Source of the DNA: an uncultured Eubacteriales bacterium | GTDB taxonomy: Bacteria > Bacillota > Clostridia > Oscillospirales > CAG-382 | DNA length: 5,780 nucleotides | Direction of reading: 5' to 3' | NCBI GenBank assembly: GCA_900554405.1 | Contig: USHI01000092.1 | Coordinates: forward strand, 1-5,780 | Part shown: piece by piece, positions 1 through 5,780 of the stretch | Layout: each line of letters starts with the position of its first letter | Numbering within the stretch: the first letter of the stretch is position 1 | Notes under the pieces: generated by a model | Databases searched by the model: none | Told to the model about the DNA's origin: nothing | The model's input: the letters and a program-made list of their open reading frames with translations, nothing else | Position numbers and translations under genes: made by a program

Positions 1-1476
1 CTCGCGGGGGACGATTCCTTTACCGTTGCCGTGGTGGGCGACGGCGCATTCACCGGCGGCATGATATACGAGGCGCTCAACAACTGCGCCGGGATGGACC
101 GGCTGATAATTGTCCTGAACGACAACGACATGAGCATTTCGCCGAACGTGGGCGGAATGAGCAGATATTTTTCCAAATTCCGTTCAAGCGCGAAATATTT
201 CCGATTCAAAAGCGGTGTCAAGCACTTCTTCGGCTCTGTCCCGCTTATCGGCAACGGGCTTATACGCGCCTCACGTGCGGCGAAAAACCGCCTGAAAAAA
301 ATACTTTTAAGCCAGAATTTCTTCGAACAGTTCGGGCTCGGGTACTACGGTCCGGTAAACGGCAACGACGAAAAGCATCTCGAAGCGGTCCTGCGCGAGG
401 CAAGGAACGACGGCAAATGTTCCGTTGTACATATATGCACGAAAAAGGGCAAGGGCTATGTCCCTGCGGAGGAACACCCCGAATGCTTCCACGGCGTTTC
501 GGGATTTGATATAGAAACCGGCAGAATAAACAAAAGCGCGCGGGAAAGCTTTTCCGAACGGTTCGGGAAGCTTATCTGCGACCGCGCCGAAAAGGACGGG
601 CGAATTGTCGCCGTCACCGCCGCGATGCCGGACGGAACCGGGCTTTCGGGCTTTGCAAAAAGGTTCCCGGAACGGTTTTTCGATGTCGGCATAGCCGAGG
701 AGCACGCGATGACGTTTTCCTGCGGGATGGCGGCGCGCGGCTGCATTCCGGTCTTTGCCGTATATTCAACCTTCATGCAGCGTGCTTACGATCAGTTTAT
801 CCACGACGCGGCATTGCAGGGGCTCCATGTGATACTCGCGCTCGACCGCGCGGGCATTGTCGGGGGCGACGGCCCCACCCACCACGGCATTTTTGACGTT
901 GCCGAAACCGCAACCGTCCCGGGCGTGACGGTCTATTCCCCCGCGACATTTGCCGCTTTGGAGGAATGCTTCGACAAAGCGCTTGCCGCGGACTGCCCGG
1001 TGGTGATACGCTACCCCCGCGGCGGCGAAGCGGATCTTTCCGGCGCCGCGCTCACACGTGCAAGCGGCGATATCGCATATTCCGACACCGGATCGACCCG
1101 GCCGGAAACGGCGCTTATTACATACGGAAGGATATCCGAAGCCTGCGCCGGTGCGGCTGCCGCCTGCCCGAGGACAAGGCTGATACTGCTGGAAAGGCTC
1201 GAACCGCTCGATACGGACACGCTCGAACGGCTTGTAACGGGCGTGCGCGCAGTTGTCGTGGCGGAGGAAGTGATAAAAAGCGGCGGGATCGGCGAACGGA
1301 TATGCGCCCGGCTTTCCGAACGCGGCGCGCTCGACGGAAAGAAATTCCGTATACTCGCCATCGACGGAGTATTCCCTCCCCACGGAAAAAACGAGCTTTT
1401 ATTATCCGCGCTCGGGCTCGATAAAGAAAGCATTGTGAAAACGCTTAAAGAGCTTTCGGGCGGTGACATTCAATGA
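1..1476 (+). CDS. dxs: 1-deoxy-D-xylulose-5-phosphate synthase, 5'-truncated by window edge
   Basis: Cytoplasmic thiamine-diphosphate enzyme that condenses pyruvate with glyceraldehyde 3-phosphate to make DXP, the first step of the MEP isoprenoid pathway and also a precursor for thiamine and pyridoxal. The frame is open from base 1, so the start lies upstream; 491 residues remain of about 620, with roughly 130-140 N-terminal residues missing. Motifs in fragment numbering: ThDP/Mg-binding GDGAFTGG at 13-20 with NDNDMSISPN at 40-49; the FGLGYYGPVNG segment near 111-121; the transketolase pyrimidine-domain motif DVGIAEEHA at 228-236, whose first Glu (233) matches the catalytic Glu; YSTFMQRAYDQ at 255-265; DRAGIVGGDGPTHHG at 282-296; and IRYPRGG at 336-342, followed by the C-terminal transketolase domain. 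A GTG at base 31 could be mistaken for a start, but it lies inside the ThDP domain and coding continues upstream. The stop overlaps the tlyA start by four bases. Identification is very secure. Confidence 0.97.
   Translation, partial: LAGDDSFTVAVVGDGAFTGGMIYEALNNCAGMDRLIIVLNDNDMSISPNVGGMSRYFSKFRSSAKYFRFKSGVKHFFGSVPLIGNGLIRASRAAKNRLKKILLSQNFFEQFGLGYYGPVNGNDEKHLEAVLREARNDGKCSVVHICTKKGKGYVPAEEHPECFHGVSGFDIETGRINKSARESFSERFGKLICDRAEKDGRIVAVTAAMPDGTGLSGFAKRFPERFFDVGIAEEHAMTFSCGMAARGCIPVFAVYSTFMQRAYDQFIHDAALQGLHVILALDRAGIVGGDGPTHHGIFDVAETATVPGVTVYSPATFAALEECFDKALAADCPVVIRYPRGGEADLSGAALTRASGDIAYSDTGSTRPETALITYGRISEACAGAAAACPRTRLILLERLEPLDTDTLERLVTGVRAVVVAEEVIKSGGIGERICARLSERGALDGKKFRILAIDGVFPPHGKNELLLSALGLDKESIVKTLKELSGGDIQ
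1462..1466 (+). promoter_or_regulatory. Probable Shine-Dalgarno site of tlyA
   Basis: GGTGA lies six bases before the tlyA ATG at 1473 and inside the last codons of dxs. With the ATGA stop/start overlap at 1473-1476, it suggests that ribosomes finishing dxs re-initiate on tlyA (translational coupling). Seen: the sequence and spacing. Inferred: the coupling. Confidence 0.5.
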
Positions 1477-2213
1477 GAACAGATACTTATCTTGCCGAAA
1501 ACGGTTTTTTCAAAAGCCGCACAAAGGCAAAAAGCGCAATAGACGAAGGGCGCGTTTTTATAGACGGCAAAGCCGTCACGCGCGCGTCCGAGGAATACTG
1601 CGGCGGCGAAATAACCGTTTTGGGCGGCGAAAAATACGTTTCCCGCGCGGGATTGAAGCTGGAACACGCACTGGAATGCTTCGGCATGGATGTCCGCGGG
1701 GCGGTTGCGCTGGATATCGGCGCTTCGACAGGCGGTTTTACCGATTGCCTGCTGCAGCACGGCGCCGCGCGGGTTTACACGCTTGATGTCGGCAGCTCGC
1801 AGCTCGATGAAAGCCTCCGTGCCGACAGCCGCGTTATCGCAAGGGAGGGCTTCAACGCCCGTTATGCGCGCAAAAGCGATTTCCCGGAGGAAATATCGCT
1901 TATCGTGATGGATGTTTCCTTTATTTCGCAAACGCTCATTTACCCCGCGGCCGCGGATATACTCGGCGCGGGCAAAAAAATGATAACACTTATCAAGCCG
2001 CAGTTTGAAGCGGGCAGAAACCGTATCGGCAAGGGCGGCATCGTGAAGGACCGCGACGGCAGCGTGATTGCCGACGTGCTCGCGGCGATCGATATATCCG
2101 CGCAGGCAAACGGAATGCGCAGGTGCGGGCTGTGCGATTCGCCGATAAAGGGCGGCGACGGCAACCGCGAATACCTTGCCCTGTTCGAAAAAACAGAAAA
2201 GACCGAACCGTAA
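1473..2213 (+). CDS. tlyA: TlyA-family rRNA (cytidine-2'-O)-methyltransferase
   Basis: Predicted SAM-dependent 2'-O-methyltransferase of the TlyA/YqxC family. Characterised TlyA proteins methylate cytidines of 16S and, in some species, 23S rRNA, and their loss gives capreomycin resistance; some family members are annotated as haemolysins. The 246-residue protein has an N-terminal S4 RNA-binding domain (about residues 1-60, RTDTYLAENGFFKSR onward), then YVSRAGLKLEHAL at 55-67 and an FtsJ-like Rossmann domain with the SAM loop DIGASTGGFTDCLLQ at 81-95. The family's K-D-K-E catalytic tetrad appears present: K62 (GLKLE), D147 (MDVSFIS), K175 (LIKPQFE) and E233 (GNREY). The KGGIV segment at 187-191 is also typical. 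Length is slightly under the usual 260-275. The start is fixed by the ATGA overlap with dxs and by the S4 domain beginning at once. Which rRNA it modifies cannot be told from sequence; short TlyA forms lacking an N-terminal extension often act on 16S only. Confidence 0.95.
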   Translation: MRTDTYLAENGFFKSRTKAKSAIDEGRVFIDGKAVTRASEEYCGGEITVLGGEKYVSRAGLKLEHALECFGMDVRGAVALDIGASTGGFTDCLLQHGAARVYTLDVGSSQLDESLRADSRVIAREGFNARYARKSDFPEEISLIVMDVSFISQTLIYPAAADILGAGKKMITLIKPQFEAGRNRIGKGGIVKDRDGSVIADVLAAIDISAQANGMRRCGLCDSPIKGGDGNREYLALFEKTEKTEP

Positions 2214-2217
2214 AGGA
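2212..2217 (+). promoter_or_regulatory. Shine-Dalgarno site deciding the nadK start
   Basis: AAAGGA overlaps the tlyA stop codon and lies ten bases before the ATG at 2228. It supports that ATG over an in-frame ATG at 2123, which would place 35 low-quality, arginine-rich residues inside the tlyA coding region. Confidence 0.6.
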
Positions 2218-2227
2218 ACCCACGGAA

Positions 2228-3034
2228 ATGACAGTAAAAAGGGTACTTCTCTTCCCCTCCGCAAAAAGCGGCGTTATAAGCGAAGCCGATATCGCGGAGG
2301 TGGAACGCGAACTGGATAAAAACGGAATAGAGCATATACGGTTCGGCGAGCTGAGCGGCGATTACGATGCGATAATATCGCTCGGGGGCGACGGCACCAT
2401 GCTGAATGCCTGCCGGCTTGCCTTCGAAAACGGAAAACCGATACTTTCCGTTAATTTCGGGCATCTCGGATACATGAGCGGGCTTGAAAAGCGCGAGCTG
2501 AGCGCGATATCGGCGCTTGCCGAAGGGTTCGAAACAGAAAGCCGTATGCTGATAAGCATCACCGTGCGACGCGGCGGGCGCGAGATCGCCTGTGTAAACG
2601 CGCTCAACGAAGCGGTGATCGCCCGCAGGGCGGACGGCGACATAGCCTCCACCGCCCTTTACTGCGACGGTACCGCCGTTTGCGAATACCGCGGCGACGG
2701 GCTGATTATCGCCACGCCGACAGGCTCGAGCGCATATTGCATGAGCGCCGGCGGCCCGATACTGGATACAAAGCTCGAAGCCTTTTGCGTTTGCCCGATA
2801 TGCCCGCATTCGCTCGGCGCGAAGGCAATGGTTTTTTCGGCAAATTCGGTGATCGAGGCGGTATGCCGGAGCGAGCGCGGCGGGAATGACATTCTTCTTG
2901 CCGACGGGCGCGCCGTGACGGAGCTCCTGGCAGGCGATACCGTCACCGTCACACGGTCCGAAAAGGCAATACGGCTTATCCGGATAAAAAAAGACGCGTT
3001 TTATGAAACGCTGTATAAAAAATTCGTTCAATGA
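2228..3034 (+). CDS. nadK: NAD kinase (ATP/polyphosphate-dependent NAD phosphorylation)
   Basis: Cytoplasmic kinase that phosphorylates the 2'-hydroxyl of the adenosine ribose of NAD to give NADP, the only de novo source of NADP(H). The 268-residue protein fits the family length. It begins with a Rossmann-like strand (VKRVLLFPSAKSG) and carries the hallmark LGGDGTML at 52-59, where D55 is the expected catalytic Asp. Next come NFGHLGYMSG at 76-85, LNEAVIARR at 126-134 (the conserved NE dinucleotide), GDGLIIATPTGSSAY at 156-170 with SAGGPI at 173-178, CPICPHSLGAKA at 189-200, and ADGRAV at 225-230 for the C-terminal beta-rich domain. The start is the ATG at 2228, supported by its Shine-Dalgarno site and family length. 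Sitting between tlyA and argR is typical of Clostridia; B. subtilis has nadK elsewhere. No odd residues were seen in the core motifs. Whether it uses ATP only or also polyphosphate is not visible. Confidence 0.96.
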   Translation: MTVKRVLLFPSAKSGVISEADIAEVERELDKNGIEHIRFGELSGDYDAIISLGGDGTMLNACRLAFENGKPILSVNFGHLGYMSGLEKRELSAISALAEGFETESRMLISITVRRGGREIACVNALNEAVIARRADGDIASTALYCDGTAVCEYRGDGLIIATPTGSSAYCMSAGGPILDTKLEAFCVCPICPHSLGAKAMVFSANSVIEAVCRSERGGNDILLADGRAVTELLAGDTVTVTRSEKAIRLIRIKKDAFYETLYKKFVQ

Positions 3035-3036
3035 TC

Positions 3037-3042
3037 GGCGGA
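3037..3042 (+). promoter_or_regulatory. Shine-Dalgarno-like site favouring the internal argR start
   Basis: GGCGGA lies six bases before the ATG at 3049. The upstream in-frame ATG at 3031 overlaps the nadK stop (ATGA) but is preceded by an A/T-rich stretch with no purine site. This, and the length of known ArgR/AhrC proteins (149-150 residues), favours 3049. Coupled initiation at 3031 cannot be excluded. Confidence 0.5.
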
Positions 3043-3048
3043 AACAAC

Positions 3049-3501
3049 ATGAAAAACATCAGGCAGGCAAAAATACTCGAGCTTATCCGCGAACAACGGT
3101 TCGACACGCAGGAGGATCTTCTGAAAGCGCTGTGCAATTCGGGCTTCAATGTGACCCAGGCGACTATATCCCGCGATATCCGCGAGCTCGGGATAATCAA
3201 ATCCGAGGGCGAGGACGGCGATTACCGCTACCGCGTGAGCGCACGGCGTGAACACGGCGATATCAACGGCAAGCTTGCCTCCATTTTCCGGCAGGCGGCC
3301 TTCGCGATCGACTGCGCAAACAACCTTATTGTTATAAAGACATATACCGGAATGGGCAGCGCAGTGGGCGCCGCGCTCGATTCCATGGAGATAGAAGGGG
3401 TCATCGGCACGCTTGCGGGGGACGATACGCTCCTGATGATAATCAAGGACAACGAACGCGCCGCCGTTATTACCGCGGAGCTGCGCGAAGCCATAAGCTG
3501 A
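3049..3501 (+). CDS. argR: Arginine repressor ArgR/AhrC
   Basis: Arginine-responsive DNA-binding regulator. Family members form hexamers that bind ARG boxes when arginine is present, repressing biosynthesis and, in Bacillus AhrC, activating catabolism. With the start at 3049 the protein is 150 residues, matching AhrC. The N-terminal winged helix-turn-helix spans about residues 1-70; the recognition helix is in TQATISRDIRELG at 36-48, which is nearly identical to the family consensus. The C-terminal oligomerisation and arginine-binding domain follows, with NNLIVIKTYTGMGSAVGAALD at about 91-111 and GTLAGDDTLLMI at 120-131, where the paired Asp residues of GDDT contact arginine. Starting at 3031 would add six residues (MIGGNN). 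The cluster itself need not be an arginine target; argR has this position in many Bacillota without nearby arg genes. A weak ARG-box-like sequence overlaps the end of nadK just upstream. Confidence 0.96.
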   Translation: MKNIRQAKILELIREQRFDTQEDLLKALCNSGFNVTQATISRDIRELGIIKSEGEDGDYRYRVSARREHGDINGKLASIFRQAAFAIDCANNLIVIKTYTGMGSAVGAALDSMEIEGVIGTLAGDDTLLMIIKDNERAAVITAELREAIS

Positions 3502-3536
3502 AACCAGATCACAAAAACCACGAAAGCGTAAAGACG

Positions 3537-5198
3537 ATGCTTGATTCCGTATACATAGAAAACATAGCACTGATCAAAAAGCTGTCGCTCGATATCCCGG
3601 CGGGGTTTACCGCCTTCACGGGGGAAACGGGCGCGGGAAAAAGCATAATAATCGATGCGATGCAGCTTCTCTGCGGTGCGCGGAGCGACCGTGCCGTTAT
3701 CCGGCACGGCGAATCCGAAGCACTTGTGGAGGGGATATTCGGCGTTTCCGGCACGGAAGCGATATCCGCGCTGGCGGAAAACGATATAACGCCGGATGAG
3801 GACGGCACGGTGACCGTCACACGCAGGCTTTCCGCAGACGGCAGATCGAGTGCAAAGATAAACGGAAGGGCGGTGCCGGTATCGCGGCTGAAAGCCGTCG
3901 TTTCGGCGCTGATGTCCATCCACGGGCAGCAGGATACGCTTGCACTTTCCGACCGTGCACGTCAGCTTGCCATGCTTGATTCCTTTGCCGGGGACGAAGC
4001 CGAACGCGGCGAATATTCAAAGCAATACGGCATATATACCGATATCGCCGCCCGCCTTGCACTTTTGGAGGAAAAAAACCGCGAACGCGATTACCAGCTC
4101 GATATGCTGCGCTACCGCATGGGCGAGCTGAAGCGGCTTGCATTGCGGGAGGGCGAAAAGGAGGAGCTTGAAGCCAAGCGCGCCATTCTTGCCAACATCG
4201 AAAAGATCGCCGAAAAGAGCGCCGAAGCCTATAACCTTCTTTATGCCGGAGACAATTCGGCGGCGGAATCGGTTTCAAACGCGTTAAATGCGCTGAATGC
4301 GCTGCGCGGGATAATACCCGAAGCCGAATCGCTGTGCGAAAGGCTGGATGCCGCGGAATGCGAAATAAAGGATATCGCCGAAGGGCTGGGCGGATATACC
4401 GAATCCGAAAACACCGGAATGAGCCTTGACGAAACCGAATCCCGGCTCGAAGCGATCCACCGCATGGAATCCAAGCTGGGCACCGATGCCTCCGGGTTCG
4501 GTGCGCTCATGGATGAATGGCAGAGCGAAATAGAATCCTTTGAAAACGGCGAGGAGCTTCAAAAGCGGCTGCGCGCCGAGCAAAGCAAAGCCGGGGAGGC
4601 GCTGCGCACGGCGGCAAAAGCGCTTTCGGACACAAGAAAAGCCGCCGCACGGAGGCTTTGCGAAAGAGTCTGCGGCGAGCTTGCCGCCGTGGATATGCCG
4701 GGCGTGACATTTACCGTGGACTTCCGCGAAAAGGAACCTTCACCCACCGGCACGGACGAAATAGATTTCCTTATCGGAGCGAACCGGGGCGAGCTGCCGG
4801 GGCCGATATCCAAAATCGCCAGCGGAGGCGAGCTTTCACGCATCATGCTCTGCCTTAAATGCGTTTTTGCCGACAGCGAATCCATAGGAACGCTCATATT
4901 CGACGAAATAGACACCGGCGTTTCCGGCGGCACGGGCGAAAAGATCGGCGCAAGGCTGAAGCTTGCGGCGGGCGGCGGGCGGACACAGGTCATCTGCGTT
5001 ACCCACAGTGCGCTTATCGCCGCCAAGGCGGATTCGCACTTCCGCATTTCCAAATCGGTTTCGGGCGAACGTACCGAAACGCATATCGAGCGCCTGGAGG
5101 GCGCGGCGCGCCGCAGCGAGCTTGCGCGGCTCATGGGCGGTACAAATATCACGGATTCGGTGCTTGCGGCTGTGGACGAGCTTCTCGAACGCGGCTGA
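3537..5198 (+). CDS. recN: DNA repair protein RecN (SMC-like ATPase)
   Basis: SMC-family ATPase that acts early in double-strand break repair on the nucleoid, holding ends or sister DNA together for RecA. The 553-residue length is normal. The N-terminal ATPase half has the expected MLDSVYIENIALI opening and Walker A GETGAGKS at 29-36, then SIHGQQD at 127-133. A long, charged, probably helical coiled-coil region (about 150-375, rich in Glu, Ala, Leu and Arg) forms the arm. The C-terminal ATPase half has KIASGGELSRIML at 426-438 (ABC signature SGGELSR), Walker B LIFDEIDTGVSGG at 453-465 and the switch His in CVTH at 487-490. All catalytic residues for ATP hydrolysis appear present, but residues next to several motifs differ from the usual RecN consensus. 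The start fits family alignment although no strong Shine-Dalgarno site is visible; the gene begins 35 bases after argR. RecN is SOS-controlled in some bacteria, but no LexA/DinR box was seen in the short gap. Confidence 0.96.
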   Translation: MLDSVYIENIALIKKLSLDIPAGFTAFTGETGAGKSIIIDAMQLLCGARSDRAVIRHGESEALVEGIFGVSGTEAISALAENDITPDEDGTVTVTRRLSADGRSSAKINGRAVPVSRLKAVVSALMSIHGQQDTLALSDRARQLAMLDSFAGDEAERGEYSKQYGIYTDIAARLALLEEKNRERDYQLDMLRYRMGELKRLALREGEKEELEAKRAILANIEKIAEKSAEAYNLLYAGDNSAAESVSNALNALNALRGIIPEAESLCERLDAAECEIKDIAEGLGGYTESENTGMSLDETESRLEAIHRMESKLGTDASGFGALMDEWQSEIESFENGEELQKRLRAEQSKAGEALRTAAKALSDTRKAAARRLCERVCGELAAVDMPGVTFTVDFREKEPSPTGTDEIDFLIGANRGELPGPISKIASGGELSRIMLCLKCVFADSESIGTLIFDEIDTGVSGGTGEKIGARLKLAAGGGRTQVICVTHSALIAAKADSHFRISKSVSGERTETHIERLEGAARRSELARLMGGTNITDSVLAAVDELLERG

Positions 5199-5244
5199 AC
5201 ACCTTACCGATATACACTTTCCAAAATACAGAAAGGAAATTACA
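5199..5244 (+). other. Short intergenic gap between recN and the lipoprotein gene
   Basis: This 46-base A/T-rich stretch is the longest gap in the window. I see no GC-rich stem followed by a T run, so no intrinsic terminator for recN, and no convincing -35/-10 pair. A five-base inverted match (CTTTC at 5217-5221 with GAAAG at 5231-5235) could form a weak stem touching the ribosome-binding site, but it is too short to call regulatory. The downstream gene may be read from the same transcript or have a promoter inside recN. Confidence 0.4.
5232..5237 (+). promoter_or_regulatory. Strong Shine-Dalgarno site of the lipoprotein gene
   Basis: AAAGGA sits seven bases before the ATG at 5245, the best ribosome-binding site in the window by match and spacing. 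It fixes the start of the lipoprotein gene, which then begins directly with a lysine-rich signal peptide. Confidence 0.75.
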
Positions 5245-5780
5245 ATGAAAAAACTCACAGCATTACTGCTTGCTCTGCTTATGGTATTTACCGTCGCAGC
5301 GCTTTCCGCCTGCAAGGAAAAGGGCGGCGAAGGCAGCAAAACCGCGGACGAAAGCAGCAAAACCGAACAGACTGCATCCCCGAAGCAGCTCTTTATCGAT
5401 TCCCTGCGCGAGCTTTCCGCCGAATCGACAAAGCTCCCGACAACCGGCAAGACCGATTTTTCCGGAATGCAGGTGTCCTTCAAAGCGAACGGCTCTGTCA
5501 AAAACGGCATATCGGCTATCGACCTCGGCGCGGACCTTAACGGCGCGTTCAATATGAAGAACGAATCGTTTTCGCTCGACGGCAAATTGAACCTTCTCGG
5601 CGACACGCTTGATGTTTACATCGGCACGGACGGCGAAAACACCTATTTTGACCTGCCCGGCATTCTCGAAAAAGCTGTCCGCCTTGACACCTCCGCCGGT
5701 ACCGATGAAGATGATGATACCGATGACGGCGATAATTATAGCGGCGGGCGGGGGGACCCTTGCGGGCTGTTTCCTCGGAA
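5245..5780 (+). CDS. Predicted secreted lipoprotein of unknown function, 3'-truncated by window edge
   Basis: Not recognised beyond being a lipoprotein. The 178 visible residues have no stop before the window ends. A type II signal peptide is clear: basic MKK, a hydrophobic core (residues 4-19) and lipobox LSAC with Cys23 as the predicted lipidated residue, so the mature protein should be tethered to the outer face of the cytoplasmic membrane. Next is a polar linker (24-47) rich in Lys, Glu, Ser, Thr and Gly with a short repeat (GSKTADE, SSKTEQT). From about 48 the sequence alternates hydrophobic and polar residues (for example FKANGSV, LGADLNGAF, FSLDGKLNLLGD, LDVYIGT), suggesting a beta-sheet fold such as the half-barrels of LppX/LolA-like lipoproteins; that is inference from pattern only. 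An acidic run, DEDDDTDDGD at 154-163, follows a YFDLPGI segment. The last dozen residues (SGGRGDPCGLFPR) look unlike the rest and may reflect a frame error. Its tie to recN may be only positional. Confidence 0.8.
   Translation, partial: MKKLTALLLALLMVFTVAALSACKEKGGEGSKTADESSKTEQTASPKQLFIDSLRELSAESTKLPTTGKTDFSGMQVSFKANGSVKNGISAIDLGADLNGAFNMKNESFSLDGKLNLLGDTLDVYIGTDGENTYFDLPGILEKAVRLDTSAGTDEDDDTDDGDNYSGGRGDPCGLFPR
5333..5365 (+). repeat. Short direct repeat in the lipoprotein linker
   Basis: The 12-mer GCAGCAAAACCG occurs at 5333-5344 and again at 5354-5365, exactly 21 bases (seven codons) apart. It encodes related linker heptads (GSKTADE and SSKTEQT). This is common low-complexity drift in the spacer after a lipidated Cys and keeps the frame. 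Confidence 0.6.

Noticed and set aside
2123..2227. A 35-residue N-terminal extension of NadK from an earlier ATG
   Set aside because: It lies inside tlyA, is arginine-rich and unlike NadK N-termini, while ATG 2228 has its own Shine-Dalgarno site and gives the family length.
1470..2264. A 264-residue minus-strand open frame opposite tlyA
   Set aside because: It is a shadow of tlyA codon bias with no motif and no independent start context.
1940..3031. A 363-residue open frame on the minus strand opposite tlyA and nadK
   Set aside because: It lies fully opposite two well-identified genes, its translation is rich in Cys, Arg and His with no recognisable motif, and such antisense frames are common where codon use is G+C-rich.
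5217..5235. Possible hairpin before the lipoprotein gene (CTTTC with GAAAG)
   Set aside because: Five weak pairs around a nine-base loop is below what I would call a terminator or a translational switch; no T run follows.
4836..5606. A 256-residue minus-strand open frame across the recN end and the lipoprotein start
   Set aside because: The plus strand carries RecN signature and Walker B motifs and a clear lipoprotein signal peptide here; the minus-strand protein shows nothing recognisable.
1..5780. A previously undescribed defence, mobile or biosynthetic system
   Set aside because: All complete genes are well-known housekeeping families in a conserved order. I saw no transposase, integrase, long repeat, array or RNA structure that would point to a hidden system.

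Overview
The window is one continuous run of plus-strand genes from a bacterial chromosome, with almost no space between them. Five are confidently recognised: dxs (5' end missing), tlyA, nadK, argR and recN. A sixth, unrecognised lipoprotein gene runs off the 3' edge. The order dxs-tlyA-nadK-argR-recN is the conserved clostridial version of the cluster that in Bacillus subtilis reads xseA-xseB-ispA-dxs-yqxC(tlyA)-ahrC-recN. Together with an AhrC-type ArgR, a Gram-positive style lipoprotein signal and purine-rich Shine-Dalgarno sites, this points to Bacillota, class Clostridia. G+C is roughly in the mid-to-high 50s percent by eye. That is high for the group and resembles uncultured gut Oscillospirales-like lineages, but the genus cannot be named from this sequence. 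The window starts inside dxs and ends inside another gene.

Layout. 1-1476: the C-terminal three quarters of 1-deoxy-D-xylulose-5-phosphate synthase. 1473-2213: TlyA-family rRNA 2'-O-methyltransferase, overlapping dxs by an ATGA. 2228-3034: NAD kinase, 14 bases after tlyA. 3049-3501: arginine repressor; its alternative start at 3031 would overlap the nadK stop by another ATGA. 3537-5198: DNA repair ATPase RecN, after a 35-base gap. 5199-5244: a 46-base gap with no convincing promoter or terminator. 5245-5780: the N-terminal part of a secreted lipoprotein of unknown function, with the best ribosome-binding site in the window. No stretch over 300 bases lacks a gene, and no RNA gene, mobile element or CRISPR array was seen.

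How the genes work together. They look co-transcribed, but they do not form one pathway: isoprenoid precursor synthesis (Dxs), ribosome modification (TlyA), NADP supply (NadK), arginine regulation (ArgR) and double-strand break repair (RecN). Dxs sits at the start of the MEP pathway, whose reductase step uses NADPH, so the dxs-nadK link is metabolically sensible but loose. This is a housekeeping region. I found no sign of a new multi-gene system. The points most worth a second look are the lipoprotein in the place where spoIVB/spo0A often follow recN, unusual residues in RecN motifs, a weak ARG-box-like sequence before argR, and a possible reading-frame error in the last 40 bases.
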